Part shown: positions 35,735 through 44,191 of the stretch, piece by piece | How positions within the stretch are numbered: the stretch's first letter is position 1 | Layout of the letters: the number at the start of each line of letters is the position of its first letter | DNA from: Hydrogenophaga sp. | GTDB lineage: Bacteria; Pseudomonadota; Gammaproteobacteria; Burkholderiales; Burkholderiaceae_C | DNA: 54,331 nt | Reading direction: 5' to 3' | Assembly: GCF_018780385.1 (NCBI RefSeq) | Contig: NZ_JADMJO010000096.1 | Location: forward strand, 1-54,331 | Made by a program: the position numbers and the translations under genes | The notes under the pieces: generated by a model | What the model was told of the DNA's origin: nothing | Database searches by the model: none | What the model saw: only the letters and a program-made list of their open reading frames with translations

Positions 35735-36918
35735 CCGGCAGCGCGCACGACGCACAACATCGTGACATCGTCGTGCGGGTTGTGGCTGCCGACGTGCATG
35801 GCCATTCGCGATTGAATCGATGCGAGATAACTCAATGCCTGGGGACCGGCGGCCGCGATCTCGTGCAACAACGCCGCTTCGCCAAATTCCCCGGTATCAC
35901 CCACGGCCTCGGTCACGCCGTCGGTAAAGGCGAACAGGCCATCGCCCGGCTGCAGGTCGAACGCTTGCACGGAGCAACGAATTCCCGGCAGAAGCCCGAC
36001 GGCGCCGCCTGAGGATGGCAGACGCACCACCTCGCCACCCGAGCCACGCTTGACCATTGGGGCGTCTTGCCCGGCATTGACGTAGTCGAGATGGCCGCTC
36101 GCCGGATCCAGGATGGCGAAAAATACGGTGGCAAACATGCTCTCGCGCCCATGGACCCCCGCGATGTAGTCGTTGGTGAAGTCAACCGTGCGCGACAAGG
36201 TTTCATGGGACGCCTCGGAGGCACCGGCGTGGCAAGACATCGCACGCAGCAGGGTCCGAAACAGCGCCATGTACAGCGCTGCGCCAACCCCTTTGTCACA
36301 GACATCGGCCACGATGAGCGCCAGCCGGCCGTTGGGCAGCATGAACGCGTCGTAGAAGTCGCCGGAAACCTGCCGCGCAGGCACGCAGCAGCCTGCCAGG
36401 TCCCATCCCGCCAGCACCGGCATGGCTTCCGGCAGAAAGCCTTGCTGGATTCGCTGGCCGATGTGCATCTCTCGGGAAAGTGCCTGCAGCAGCAAGCGCT
36501 GCTGATCGGCGAGTCGCTTCTTCGCAAGCGAAGACTCGATACGGGCCTGCAGGATGATCGGGTTGAACGGCTTGGTGAGGTAGTCGTCGGCGCCGAGCTC
36601 CAGGCAACGTACCACGCTGTCGGTTTCGTCGATCGCCGACACCATCACCACAGGGATGTCCGCCAACAGCGGATCGGCCTTGATGTGGCGCAGCGTGTCG
36701 TAGCCGTCCATGACGGGCATGGTGATGTCCAGCAAGACCAGGTCCCAGGAAGCCGCACGCAGCTTCTCCAGCGCCTCCTGACCGTTCACCGCCACATCGG
36801 CTTCATGTCCCAGCCGGCGAACGCGCCGCACGAGCAAATCGCGGTTGATCTCGAGGTCGTCCACCACCAACAAACGCATGGGCCCACGCGCCATGGCGGG
36901 ATCATTCACGGCGCTCAT
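35731..36918 (-). CDS. response regulator with SpoIIE/PP2C-type phosphatase domain (RssB-like)
   Basis: A 395-residue two-domain protein. The receiver has the acidic pair at D20/D21, the phospho-acceptor D64 (LVLLDITMPVMDG) and K116 (TKPFNP). After a helical linker (about 125-165) comes a PP2C/SpoIIE phosphatase with metal-binding residues intact: VSGDFYDAF (D187), ADVCDKGVGAALYMA (D205), FAFTDGVTEA, and PHDDVTML. E. coli RssB has the same plan but a degenerate phosphatase half; here it looks active. The expected job is removing phosphate from the STAS protein when the receiver is phosphorylated. It is coupled (ATGA) to the upstream patatin gene. Confidence 0.93.
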   Translation of the reverse strand: MSAVNDPAMARGPMRLLVVDDLEINRDLLVRRVRRLGHEADVAVNGQEALEKLRAASWDLVLLDITMPVMDGYDTLRHIKADPLLADIPVVMVSAIDETDSVVRCLELGADDYLTKPFNPIILQARIESSLAKKRLADQQRLLLQALSREMHIGQRIQQGFLPEAMPVLAGWDLAGCCVPARQVSGDFYDAFMLPNGRLALIVADVCDKGVGAALYMALFRTLLRAMSCHAGASEASHETLSRTVDFTNDYIAGVHGRESMFATVFFAILDPASGHLDYVNAGQDAPMVKRGSGGEVVRLPSSGGAVGLLPGIRCSVQAFDLQPGDGLFAFTDGVTEAVGDTGEFGEAALLHEIAAAGPQALSYLASIQSRMAMHVGSHNPHDDVTMLCVVRAAG

Positions 36919-37817
36919 GCGGCCGCAGCACCCGAAGCGCTCGCATGCTCGCTCAGCAAACGGTGCAGGTACGGCATCTGCTGTTCTGCTGCCTGCTCAC
37001 CACATTGCACAAGGTACGGCACCAGATGGGCATCCTTGAAGCCGATACGGCGATCGAACTGCGCAATGATGGGCAACACCTCGGCATGGTGCGAGAGACT
37101 GTGAAAGGCATATTGCGCACGCACCAAGTGGTTCGTCATCAACGACTGCAACTGCATCACCAGTCCGATGCCGGAGTCAAAGCCGCTGGCAAGCGCGTTT
37201 TCGAACCCCACAGCGAGAATGATCTCCGTGCCGTGCTGTATCGCCACGTCAACCGGAATCGGATTCGAAACGGCACCGTCGACCAGCCTGCGCCCATGTA
37301 CGCGCCAAGGCGGAAGTATCAGCGGCAGCGCAATGCTGGCCCGGATCGCGTCGAACAGCGAGCCGCTGGATAGCACCACCTTTTCACCGCTCACAAAATC
37401 GGTGGCTACCAAAAACAGAGGAATGGGCCGGCCTTCAACTGTTGCATCGCCGGCGAAGCTTTGGATGCCCGCGTTCACGGCGCGATCGTTGAAGATGCTG
37501 GCCTCGTCGGAGAAGCCCAATACACGCGGAAAGATTGCGCCCAGGATCGAACGGTAATCGACCCGAGAAAATGCGCCTGCCCATCCTTCGGCAAACAGCG
37601 AAGCCGCTGCGTCGGCATCCCGCCCGCCGCCCGAAAGCCACGCGGCGCAGAAGGCTCCCCCGCTGCAGCCCACCACCATGTCGATGGGAACGCCTTCACG
37701 CTGGAGCACCTTGGCGACCCCAAAAGCGGCGGCGCACTTGAGCGCGCCCGATCCGATCACGAGAGCGACCTTGCGCCGGGTATGCGGCTGCCCGAGTACG
37801 GACGGCATGACCGACAC
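36915..37817 (-). CDS. patatin-like phospholipase, RssA-type (copy 1)
   Basis: A 300-residue predicted serine hydrolase. The oxyanion loop is IGSGALKCAAAFGV, the nucleophile elbow GCSGGAF and the catalytic aspartate in VDGAVSNPIP, all as in RssA/patatin lipid hydrolases. The loop carries GSGxxK where many patatins have GGGxRG, as RssA also varies here. GTG at 37817 begins four bases after the preceding stop (an ATG at 37808 is possible). It has no signal or membrane segment, so it probably acts on the inner face of the membrane. It is coupled to the receiver-phosphatase gene downstream. Confidence 0.9.
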   Translation of the reverse strand: MSVMPSVLGQPHTRRKVALVIGSGALKCAAAFGVAKVLQREGVPIDMVVGCSGGAFCAAWLSGGGRDADAAASLFAEGWAGAFSRVDYRSILGAIFPRVLGFSDEASIFNDRAVNAGIQSFAGDATVEGRPIPLFLVATDFVSGEKVVLSSGSLFDAIRASIALPLILPPWRVHGRRLVDGAVSNPIPVDVAIQHGTEIILAVGFENALASGFDSGIGLVMQLQSLMTNHLVRAQYAFHSLSHHAEVLPIIAQFDRRIGFKDAHLVPYLVQCGEQAAEQQMPYLHRLLSEHASASGAAAA

Positions 37818-37820
37818 TGA

Positions 37821-38708
37821 CTAGATCGCAGCGGCTGGGGACGCCGTCTGCTCCGCGGCAAGCAGCTCTCGCAAGTACGGCAACTGCTGCAGCGCAGCTT
37901 GCTCACCTTGTTCGACGATGTATGGCACCTTGGCTGTGTCGAAAAGTCGGACGCGTTGCTTGAACTCGGGCAGGATCATGATCACTTCGCAGTGGTGCGC
38001 CATGCCGTGGAAGGCCAGCCTTGACTTGAGCAAATTGTTGGCCAGGATGGCGCTCAGCTGGAATGCAAAGCGTCCGGCGCTGGTGATGTTGTCCTGGTAC
38101 GGGCTCTCAAAGCCCACGCCCACAATGACGCCGGAACCATGCTTCATCGCCACACTCAGCGGCAAGGGGTCGGACAGATAGCCGTCGACCAACAACCGGC
38201 CGTCCAGTTTCACAGGGCTGAATGCGAGCGGCAGCGCGAGGCTTGCACGGATCGCGTCGACAATCCGCCCCTTGGTGATCTCCACCAACTCGCCTGTGGC
38301 GAAATCGGTGGCGGTGATGTGCAGTGGGATGGAAGTGTCCTCAATGCGCCTGTCGCCAAAAACGGCATGGAGACGATCGAGCATCGATCTGTCGTCCCGC
38401 AGCGCGAAGTTGTCTGGCTTGAATCCAAACAGCTTCGGCGCCAGAAGGCGCAAATACCCCATGCGGCTGGGTTTGGACGTCAGATCCTTGGTCCATGTGC
38501 GCAAGGTAATGTCGGTCGCCTCGGTGGTTTCGTACCCGAGCGCCACCAGCGAGGCGAAGAGCGCGCCTGCGCTGCACCCGACCACACGGTCGATCGGAAT
38601 GCCCGCCTCGTTCAGGACCTTCATGACGCCCAGCGCCGCTGCGCACTTGACACTTCCCGAGCCGATGACGAGCGACACCGCTGGCGCTGGGACGGTGGGG
38701 GGCGTCAT
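37821..38708 (-). CDS. patatin-like phospholipase, RssA-type (copy 2)
   Basis: A 295-residue paralogue of the neighbouring patatin. Shared motifs are VIGSGSVKCAAALGVMKVL, GCSAGALFASL (nucleophile serine) and LVDGYLSDPLP (aspartate; the usual DGG/DGA is DGY here). The C-terminal thirds also match (VPYIVEQGEQAALQQLPYL against VPYLVQCGEQAAEQQMPYL), so the two arose by duplication. The start overlaps the STAS stop as ATGA. As with copy 1, cytosolic lipid hydrolysis is the family expectation; the substrate is unknown. Confidence 0.9.
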   Translation of the reverse strand: MTPPTVPAPAVSLVIGSGSVKCAAALGVMKVLNEAGIPIDRVVGCSAGALFASLVALGYETTEATDITLRTWTKDLTSKPSRMGYLRLLAPKLFGFKPDNFALRDDRSMLDRLHAVFGDRRIEDTSIPLHITATDFATGELVEITKGRIVDAIRASLALPLAFSPVKLDGRLLVDGYLSDPLPLSVAMKHGSGVIVGVGFESPYQDNITSAGRFAFQLSAILANNLLKSRLAFHGMAHHCEVIMILPEFKQRVRLFDTAKVPYIVEQGEQAALQQLPYLRELLAAEQTASPAAAI

Positions 38709-39049
38709 GCGGCAGCCCGGAAGCTTTCGACGGCCCCTTCAGGGTCGTTGAAGATCTTGATGATGCTGGTGAAACCCGAGATGGACAGCACGCGCTCCAC
38801 CTGTGGCTGCAGCGATGCAATGCGAAGGTCGCCACCAAGCCTGCGGCAGTCCTTGACCGTTGCCAACAACGAACGCAAGCCCGCGCTGCTGGTGTAGGTG
38901 ACTGCGCCGAAATCAGCCACCAGGCGAATGCGGCCCTCTTTGATGGGGACGGCAAACGCGGAGGTCAGTTGTTCGGCATTCAAGCTGTCCACACTGCCCC
39001 TGATCGCCACCACAGTTACCGTATCCCGTTCCGTTATGGTTATCTCCAA
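38705..39049 (-). CDS. STAS-domain anti-sigma-factor-antagonist-like protein
   Basis: A 114-residue single STAS domain. The switch serine lies in VTYTSSAGLRSLL, the SpoIIAA/RsbV position. It begins with TTG at 39049 (EITITERDTVTVVAIRG) with GGGAG six to seven bases upstream. In partner switching, the unphosphorylated form would bind and hold the HATPase protein, while that kinase phosphorylates the serine and the PP2C protein reverses it. All three parts lie in this operon. It overlaps the patatin gene by four bases. The final target is not obvious, since no sigma factor is nearby. Confidence 0.93.
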   Translation of the reverse strand: MEITITERDTVTVVAIRGSVDSLNAEQLTSAFAVPIKEGRIRLVADFGAVTYTSSAGLRSLLATVKDCRRLGGDLRIASLQPQVERVLSISGFTSIIKIFNDPEGAVESFRAAA

Positions 39050-39070
39050 GGTCGTCTCCCGATGGTTAAG

Positions 39071-39532
39071 TCAATGTTGATGGGGCGCGCTGATGAACTT
39101 GCCGATGGTGAGAACGTTCCCGCGCTGGGGGTCGTGTTCGTAGTGCTGCTGATCGGAGAGGCTGCGGATGAGCAGCACGCCGAGTCCTCCCGGCGCAATC
39201 TCTTCCACCGGCGTCGTCCGGGCAGTCACGTGCAAGGCCAAGGGGTTGAAGGGGATTCCAGCGTCTTCGATCGTAATCTCGATCAACGGCTTGCCAGCTG
39301 AATATCTGGCCCCGACCTGCAGGCTCAGACGCCCCGGCGCACCCTCCGGATAGGCATACGAAATAATGTTGAAGCAAGCTTCTTCGACGATGAGGTGAAG
39401 GTCGTGCTGAGCGTGACTGTCCACCTGGTTCTGAGCACAGTAGCGATCGAGCATGTCCAACAAGCTGGAAAGGCCTTCGGGATTGGCGTGGCAACTCGTC
39501 CTCACCGGAGGGTCAAAGGCTCGTGGCTGCAT
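39071..39532 (-). CDS. RsbW/SpoIIAB-like HATPase serine kinase
   Basis: A 153-residue GHKL ATPase of the anti-sigma-factor type. The N box is HDLHLIVEEACFNIISYAYPEG, G1 is IEDAGIPFNPL (the PFNP/PFDP form typical of RsbW), and G2 is APGGLGVLLIRSLSD. It is expected to phosphorylate the neighbouring STAS protein and to bind an output partner when the STAS protein is phosphorylated. The start at 39532 (MQPRAFDPP) has AAGGGG about ten bases upstream and overlaps the histidine kinase gene by 20 bases; an ATG at 39565 is a less likely choice. Confidence 0.93.
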   Translation of the reverse strand: MQPRAFDPPVRTSCHANPEGLSSLLDMLDRYCAQNQVDSHAQHDLHLIVEEACFNIISYAYPEGAPGRLSLQVGARYSAGKPLIEITIEDAGIPFNPLALHVTARTTPVEEIAPGGLGVLLIRSLSDQQHYEHDPQRGNVLTIGKFISAPHQH

Positions 39533-40946
39533 GTGCTCGCATCCCCTTTGAAGTGTCCCCTTCATCCTGACTGTCGCTTGCGGCTCCTTCGCCGGGCTCC
39601 CCCGCAAAGGGGATGCAGACGGTGAACCGGGAGCCTTGCCCGGGCTCGCTCACCACGGATACGCTGCCGTTCATCAATTCACAAAGCCTTCGGCAGATGG
39701 CCAGCCCCAGACCGCTGCCCCCAAACGGCCGCGTCGTGCTGGAGTCAACCTGCTCGAAGGGTTTGAACAGGTTATGTTTCTGCTCCTTGGTCAATCCGAT
39801 ACCGGTGTCCTCCACATCGAACACGATCTGGTCGCCAGGCGATTGCCGCCGGACGCTGAAGGTGACCCGTCCGTTGGACGTGAATTTCGCTGCGTTCGAC
39901 ATCAGGTTGAAAAGAACCTGACGCAGGCGAGCAGCATCGGCACGAATCGGGCCAAGGTCGGGCGCTACGTTCACCACCAATTGGTTGCCGTTGGCGACCA
40001 TCAGGCTTCTTGTGGAAGATGCCACACCTTGCATCAGGTCGTTCAGATCGACATCTTCCAAATGCAACTGAACCCTACCGCTGTCCATTTTCGAGAGATC
40101 TAGCACGTCGTTGATGAGCCGCAACAGATGCCGGGCAGCGCCTTTGATTCGCGCCAGGTCCGGCATCGCCACTTGCGCCGGAGCGGTATCGGCAAGCTCG
40201 TCTTCCAGCAGTTCTGTGTAGCCGATCACTGCATTGAGTGGCGTGCGCAATTCATGGCTCATGTTTGCCAGAAAGGCGCTCTTGGCAACGTTGGCCGCAT
40301 CGGCTTGGCGGCGGGCTTCTTCCAGCCGCACCGCCTGCGCTTCGATTTCGCGGTTGCGGTCTTGAAGCGCCAGCCGAACCCTGGCAGCTCGTCCCGCCTC
40401 CACGTGAACCGATATGCCAAAAATCGTGAGGTAAAGGGCCACCGCCGTGGCCGAGAGTACGGTGGTGAGCACCGGCGTTTCGGGCTGGAAGTGAAAGCCT
40501 GTTGCAGCGCCGCCCGCCAAAGCGCCTGCCATCAGCGCGCCCACGCCCCTCAGGGCGTGGCGATAGCCCCCGACGCTCAGGTTGGATGAGTTCATCGCCG
40601 CGTACATGCCCACCATGATCCACGGGTTGTAGCCGGCAATGCCCCCATAGCTGCCCAGCAAAAACGAGTCCACCAGCAAGTTGCGCAGCTCAACCTGCTT
40701 GCTGTTGACCGAGCGGTTGGCCAGCCAGAAAGCCAAATGGGGCCATGCAACGACTGTGATCGCCAGGGAGACCCACAAGGCCGTGGGCGGCAGCTTGCCG
40801 ATGAAAACGGACAGCAGCAGCAAAGCACTGAAGACATGGGCGCCGATACGGACCGGATAGTTCAGCCGCACGATCCGGTGGGCTGGCCGTGGCGGTGCAG
40901 GCGCAGCACTTGTCGGAGCGTCGAGCTTGGCTGTGGTGAACGTCAT
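39513..40946 (-). CDS. MASE2-domain membrane histidine kinase (operon copy)
   Basis: A 477-residue sensor kinase. MASE2 spans about residues 22-185 (HRIVRLNYPVRIGAHV, WPHLAFWLANRSVNSKQVELRNLLVDSF, SSNLSVGG), a coiled linker about 190-222, HisKA with H231 (NMSHELRTPLNAVIGY), and HATPase_c with NLMSNAAKF, EDTGIGL and FGGSGLGLAI. All kinase boxes are intact. The start at 40946 (MTFTTAKLD) is chosen by comparison with the other copies; no ribosome site is evident. It lies 25 bases after the receiver gene and overlaps the RsbW-like gene. The receiver or the receiver-phosphatase is the natural phosphate acceptor. Confidence 0.92.
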   Translation of the reverse strand: MTFTTAKLDAPTSAAPAPPRPAHRIVRLNYPVRIGAHVFSALLLLSVFIGKLPPTALWVSLAITVVAWPHLAFWLANRSVNSKQVELRNLLVDSFLLGSYGGIAGYNPWIMVGMYAAMNSSNLSVGGYRHALRGVGALMAGALAGGAATGFHFQPETPVLTTVLSATAVALYLTIFGISVHVEAGRAARVRLALQDRNREIEAQAVRLEEARRQADAANVAKSAFLANMSHELRTPLNAVIGYTELLEDELADTAPAQVAMPDLARIKGAARHLLRLINDVLDLSKMDSGRVQLHLEDVDLNDLMQGVASSTRSLMVANGNQLVVNVAPDLGPIRADAARLRQVLFNLMSNAAKFTSNGRVTFSVRRQSPGDQIVFDVEDTGIGLTKEQKHNLFKPFEQVDSSTTRPFGGSGLGLAICRRLCELMNGSVSVVSEPGQGSRFTVCIPFAGEPGEGAASDSQDEGDTSKGMRAHAATSL

Positions 40947-40971
40947 CGAATATTGGATGTGAGGCCGCTGT

Positions 40972-41331
40972 TCAGAGCAACCGCTCCATCTTGGCGACAA
41001 GACGCTCGAACTCGATCGGCTTGGTATCAAACTCATCGCAGCCCGCTTCCAGGGCCCGCTCGCGGTCCCCAGTCATCGCGTGAGCGGTCAGCGCGATGAC
41101 CGGTATGGCGCACAGCGTGGGGTCGGCCTTGAGCCGTCGGGTGGCCTCCCATCCGTCGATCTTCGGCAGGCTCATGTCCATAAGAATGAGGTCGGGTCGC
41201 TCTCTGGCGGCACCCGTCAGCGCTTCGGCACCGTCCACGGCCATCACGATTTCGTAACCGCGACGAATCAGCCTGCGCGACAGCATGTCGCGGTTGAGTT
41301 CGTTGTCTTCAACGAGCAGGATCTTGGGCAT
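40972..41331 (-). CDS. stand-alone response regulator receiver (CheY-like)
   Basis: A 119-residue single receiver domain. Acidic pocket at D9/E8 (VEDNELNRDML), phospho-acceptor aspartate in LILMDMSLPKIDGWE, threonine in IALTAHAM and lysine in DTKPIEFERL. No output domain. GGAGG lies three bases upstream of the ATG at 41331, which overlaps the end of the tandem histidine kinase gene by 23 bases. It resembles receivers that pass phosphate on (Spo0F/DivK style), so it may link the kinases to each other or to the receiver-phosphatase. Confidence 0.94.
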   Translation of the reverse strand: MPKILLVEDNELNRDMLSRRLIRRGYEIVMAVDGAEALTGAARERPDLILMDMSLPKIDGWEATRRLKADPTLCAIPVIALTAHAMTGDRERALEAGCDEFDTKPIEFERLVAKMERLL

Positions 41332-43945
41332 GTGCCTCCAGGGGGTTGACTTCGCCTGCAATGGCGGACGCGAGCAGCAGCCGCACGCGATAGCGCGCGC
41401 CTCGTCCGGGCGCTGATTCGGCAACAAAGTCGGCGCCCATCCTGTGGCACAGGCCGCGGCTGAGCGCCAGGTCCAGACCGAGGTCACCTGCGGCGGGAGG
41501 CGCAGTCTCCTGCGTGCCCTTGAAGGGCTGCAATGCAAGTTCAAGCTGACGCGGCGTCAGGCCCCCACCGTTGTGGCGCACCAGGATGTCCAGACAACCA
41601 TCGGAACCCAAGGTGGCGAACAAGCTGATCTCGCTGGCATCCTTGCTGCGGCTGCAATGAGCGAGCAGGTGCAGCAGCACCTGCTTCAGACGCACGCGAT
41701 CAGCCATCACATCGACCAAGGGCGCTTCAGGCACGGTCAGGACCTTGCCCGCTCGCGCCATCATCTGGCGCGCCGCGGTCTTCACCTCGGCCACTAGCGC
41801 GTGCGCATTCACAGGCTCAAGATGAACCCGCAGTTCGTCCGTCTCGATGGAGGAGTAGTCCAGCAAGTCGTTGATCATGGCGAGCAGGGTCAGCCCCGAT
41901 TCCCGAATGTGCCCCGCCTGCGCGATCGCTGCAGTTCCAGCACCGTCGTCCGCCAACGTTTCGGTCAGCAGATCGGCGTAGCCAATGATGTCCGTGAGAG
42001 GCGTGCGCATGGCATGGCTCACGTTGCTCAGGAACCGTGTTTTTGCGGTGCTCGCCGCGAGCGTTGTGATCTGGGCTTCGCGCAGATCGCTGATGTCGAT
42101 GACGCCCGCAATCAGGCAAGTGCGCCCGCCAAACTCCAGGTGATGGGCCGAAACCCGGCCCCAGAATTCGTCTCCGCTGGAGCGCAGAAAGCGCACCTCG
42201 TGATCGCGGACTTCGCCGTTTCGCTCAAGCGCATCTTGAAGTGCCTCCCCGTCCACGCTGTGGGCACCATACAGGCGCTTGATGGAAAGGCCCACGACGT
42301 CCTGGGGCGGGTAACCAAACAATCGCTCACTCGATGGCCCGGCCAAGAGAATCTCGTCGTCGGCTGCTCGCCACAGAATCAGAAACATCGGCGCAGCCTG
42401 CACGAGCGCGCGAATGCGCTCATCGGAGGCAGCGTCAACCGACGCCTCCGCCGAGTCCACGTCCGCGCTGGCGCGCGCCGGTTGCACGTCAATCAGCGAT
42501 GCGGCCTGGCGCTCGGCCCATGCCTCAGCGGCGGGCGGTGCGCGCCGCGGCCCGTCTGCGAGCACCGTGGCGGAAAAACAGCTGCCGACACCGAGTTCGC
42601 TCGTCACGGTCACGTCACCCCCCAGCAGCCGGCACAGCCTGCGGCTGATCACCAGGCCGAGGCCGGTGCCGCCGTACTTGCTGGTCGTTTCGGCTTCCGC
42701 CTGAACGAAAGCCTGAAACAGGCGGCCTTGCTGCGCGGGCGTCATCCCGATACCGGAGTCAGTGATGTCGAACCCAACCAATGCGTCGCCCTGCGCATCC
42801 AGGAAGGAGCGCACGTCCAGCCGGATGACGCCGCCGTGCGTGAACTTGGCGGCGTTGGAGACGAGGTTGAACAGCACCTGGCGCAGGCGCGTCGCGTCCG
42901 AGCGAATCTGGCCGATCTGATCCGACAACGCCACTTCAAGGCGATTCCCATTCGCTGCAACAAGCGGCTGGCAAGTGGACGCCACTTGATCCACCAACTC
43001 CACCAGTTCGAAGTCTTCCAGGTGCAGCTCGACCTTGCCCGCTTCGATCTTCGACAGGTCCAGCACATCATTGATGAGCCCCAGGAGATGCCGGGCGGCG
43101 CCGTTGATGCGGCGCAGGTCGCTGACAGCTGTGGTCAGATTCACGCCGTGCGTGAAGTCTTCTTCCAGCATTTCGGTGTAGCCGATCACCGCGTTCAACG
43201 GCGTGCGAAGTTCGTGGCTTACGTTGGCCAGAAAGCTGCTCTTGCTGCGGTTGGCTTCTTCCGCCTGCAGCCTCGCCTCGTCGGCGGCGAGCCGATCCAG
43301 CTCTGCGCGCTTGCGCGCGTGGTCGAGTTCTGCGCTCTGCACTTCAATCAGCCGGTTGCGCTCCTTGACCTCGCGGTTGGCCTGAACTGCCCGACGCGTT
43401 TGTATGTTCGACTGCAATGAGAACATCAAGTTGAAAAACGTCAGACCGACCAGCGAAAAGCCCTGCGTCAGCCCGGAAGCCTCCGCGTTCCACCGGAACC
43501 CCACGACGAGCGCAGCCAGTACCGCACCTGCGATGTAGGTGCCGATGGTCTTGAGCGCCAATGGCACACCTCCGACGCTCATGTTCGCCGTCGTGATGGC
43601 CACGAGAAAGCAAGCCGCGATCCAGACGCTGAACCCGGCCAGCGTGCTCCACGCCCCAACGATCAGCGCATCACCCAGGAGGTTGCGCAGTTCGGCCCTC
43701 TTGCTGTTGTGCGCCCTGCTGGACACCAGGTAGGCGACGTGTGGCCACAACAGGCTGGTCAAGGCCAAGGCGACCCACAGCACGCTGGACGGTGGCTGAT
43801 CAAGCAGAACGGAAAGCATGACCGCGCCCACGCAGAGGTGGCTCACCACCCTCACCCCATAGTCGAGCTTCACTATGGGGTGAACGCGTCGCTGGTCTCC
43901 CAGATCCCCGCTCAAGGTGTCGGACAAAGTGTCCGGCAAAAGCAT
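41309..43945 (-). CDS. tandem MASE2-HK-PAS-HK sensor kinase with degenerate second kinase
   Basis: An 878-residue sensor. MASE2 (about 21-185: HPIVKLDYGVRVVSHL, WPHVAYLVSSRAHNSKRAELRNLL, ANMSVGG), a coiled coil (about 190-232), HisKA with H244 (NVSHELRTPLNAVIGY), and an intact HATPase_c (NLVSNAAKF, TDSGIGMT, YGGTGLGL) up to about 460. A linker and a PAS domain (about 510-628, LWRAADDEILLAGPSSERLFGY) follow, then a second HisKA with H644 (NVSHAMRTPLTDIIGY) and a second ATPase-like domain. The second ATPase domain has lost its boxes (HLLAHCSRS for the N box, HNGGGLT for DTGxG), so it probably cannot bind ATP normally. The start at 43945 has GGGAGG eight bases upstream. First gene of the eight-gene operon. 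Confidence 0.92.
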   Translation of the reverse strand: MLLPDTLSDTLSGDLGDQRRVHPIVKLDYGVRVVSHLCVGAVMLSVLLDQPPSSVLWVALALTSLLWPHVAYLVSSRAHNSKRAELRNLLGDALIVGAWSTLAGFSVWIAACFLVAITTANMSVGGVPLALKTIGTYIAGAVLAALVVGFRWNAEASGLTQGFSLVGLTFFNLMFSLQSNIQTRRAVQANREVKERNRLIEVQSAELDHARKRAELDRLAADEARLQAEEANRSKSSFLANVSHELRTPLNAVIGYTEMLEEDFTHGVNLTTAVSDLRRINGAARHLLGLINDVLDLSKIEAGKVELHLEDFELVELVDQVASTCQPLVAANGNRLEVALSDQIGQIRSDATRLRQVLFNLVSNAAKFTHGGVIRLDVRSFLDAQGDALVGFDITDSGIGMTPAQQGRLFQAFVQAEAETTSKYGGTGLGLVISRRLCRLLGGDVTVTSELGVGSCFSATVLADGPRRAPPAAEAWAERQAASLIDVQPARASADVDSAEASVDAASDERIRALVQAAPMFLILWRAADDEILLAGPSSERLFGYPPQDVVGLSIKRLYGAHSVDGEALQDALERNGEVRDHEVRFLRSSGDEFWGRVSAHHLEFGGRTCLIAGVIDISDLREAQITTLAASTAKTRFLSNVSHAMRTPLTDIIGYADLLTETLADDGAGTAAIAQAGHIRESGLTLLAMINDLLDYSSIETDELRVHLEPVNAHALVAEVKTAARQMMARAGKVLTVPEAPLVDVMADRVRLKQVLLHLLAHCSRSKDASEISLFATLGSDGCLDILVRHNGGGLTPRQLELALQPFKGTQETAPPAAGDLGLDLALSRGLCHRMGADFVAESAPGRGARYRVRLLLASAIAGEVNPLEAHAQDPAR

Positions 43946-44191
43946 CAGAGCACCTCCCGGTCGAGGGGCGCGATGCAAACGGTTGCGGCATAGAACATCT
44001 GGGCCTTCGGCGAGGGTGGCTTGGACGGGCACGGCGCGTGACTTCACACTGCTCACAGATTGTGCCTGACTATGCAAAATGTCACACTGAGAAAGTGCGT
44101 TGCCTGCTCGTGCCGAACCGCACGCGATTGGGACCGCATCCGGGCTGATTCGGCAGAATCTCATTTTTCTTGACTGTTAAAAGTTCACTCC
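43946..44191. promoter_or_regulatory. divergent gap upstream of the signalling operon and the GNAT gene
   Basis: A 246-base non-coding stretch that must hold the promoters of both the eight-gene minus-strand operon and the plus-strand GNAT gene. TTGACT at about 44171 and AT-rich DNA next to the GNAT start are plausible promoter elements for that gene. I could not define an operator. Confidence 0.4.

Noticed and set aside
36915..38708. Anti-phage CapV-like (CBASS) phospholipase module.
   Set aside because: No nucleotidyltransferase or other CBASS component is near. The motifs and neighbours fit RssA and partner-switching genes better.
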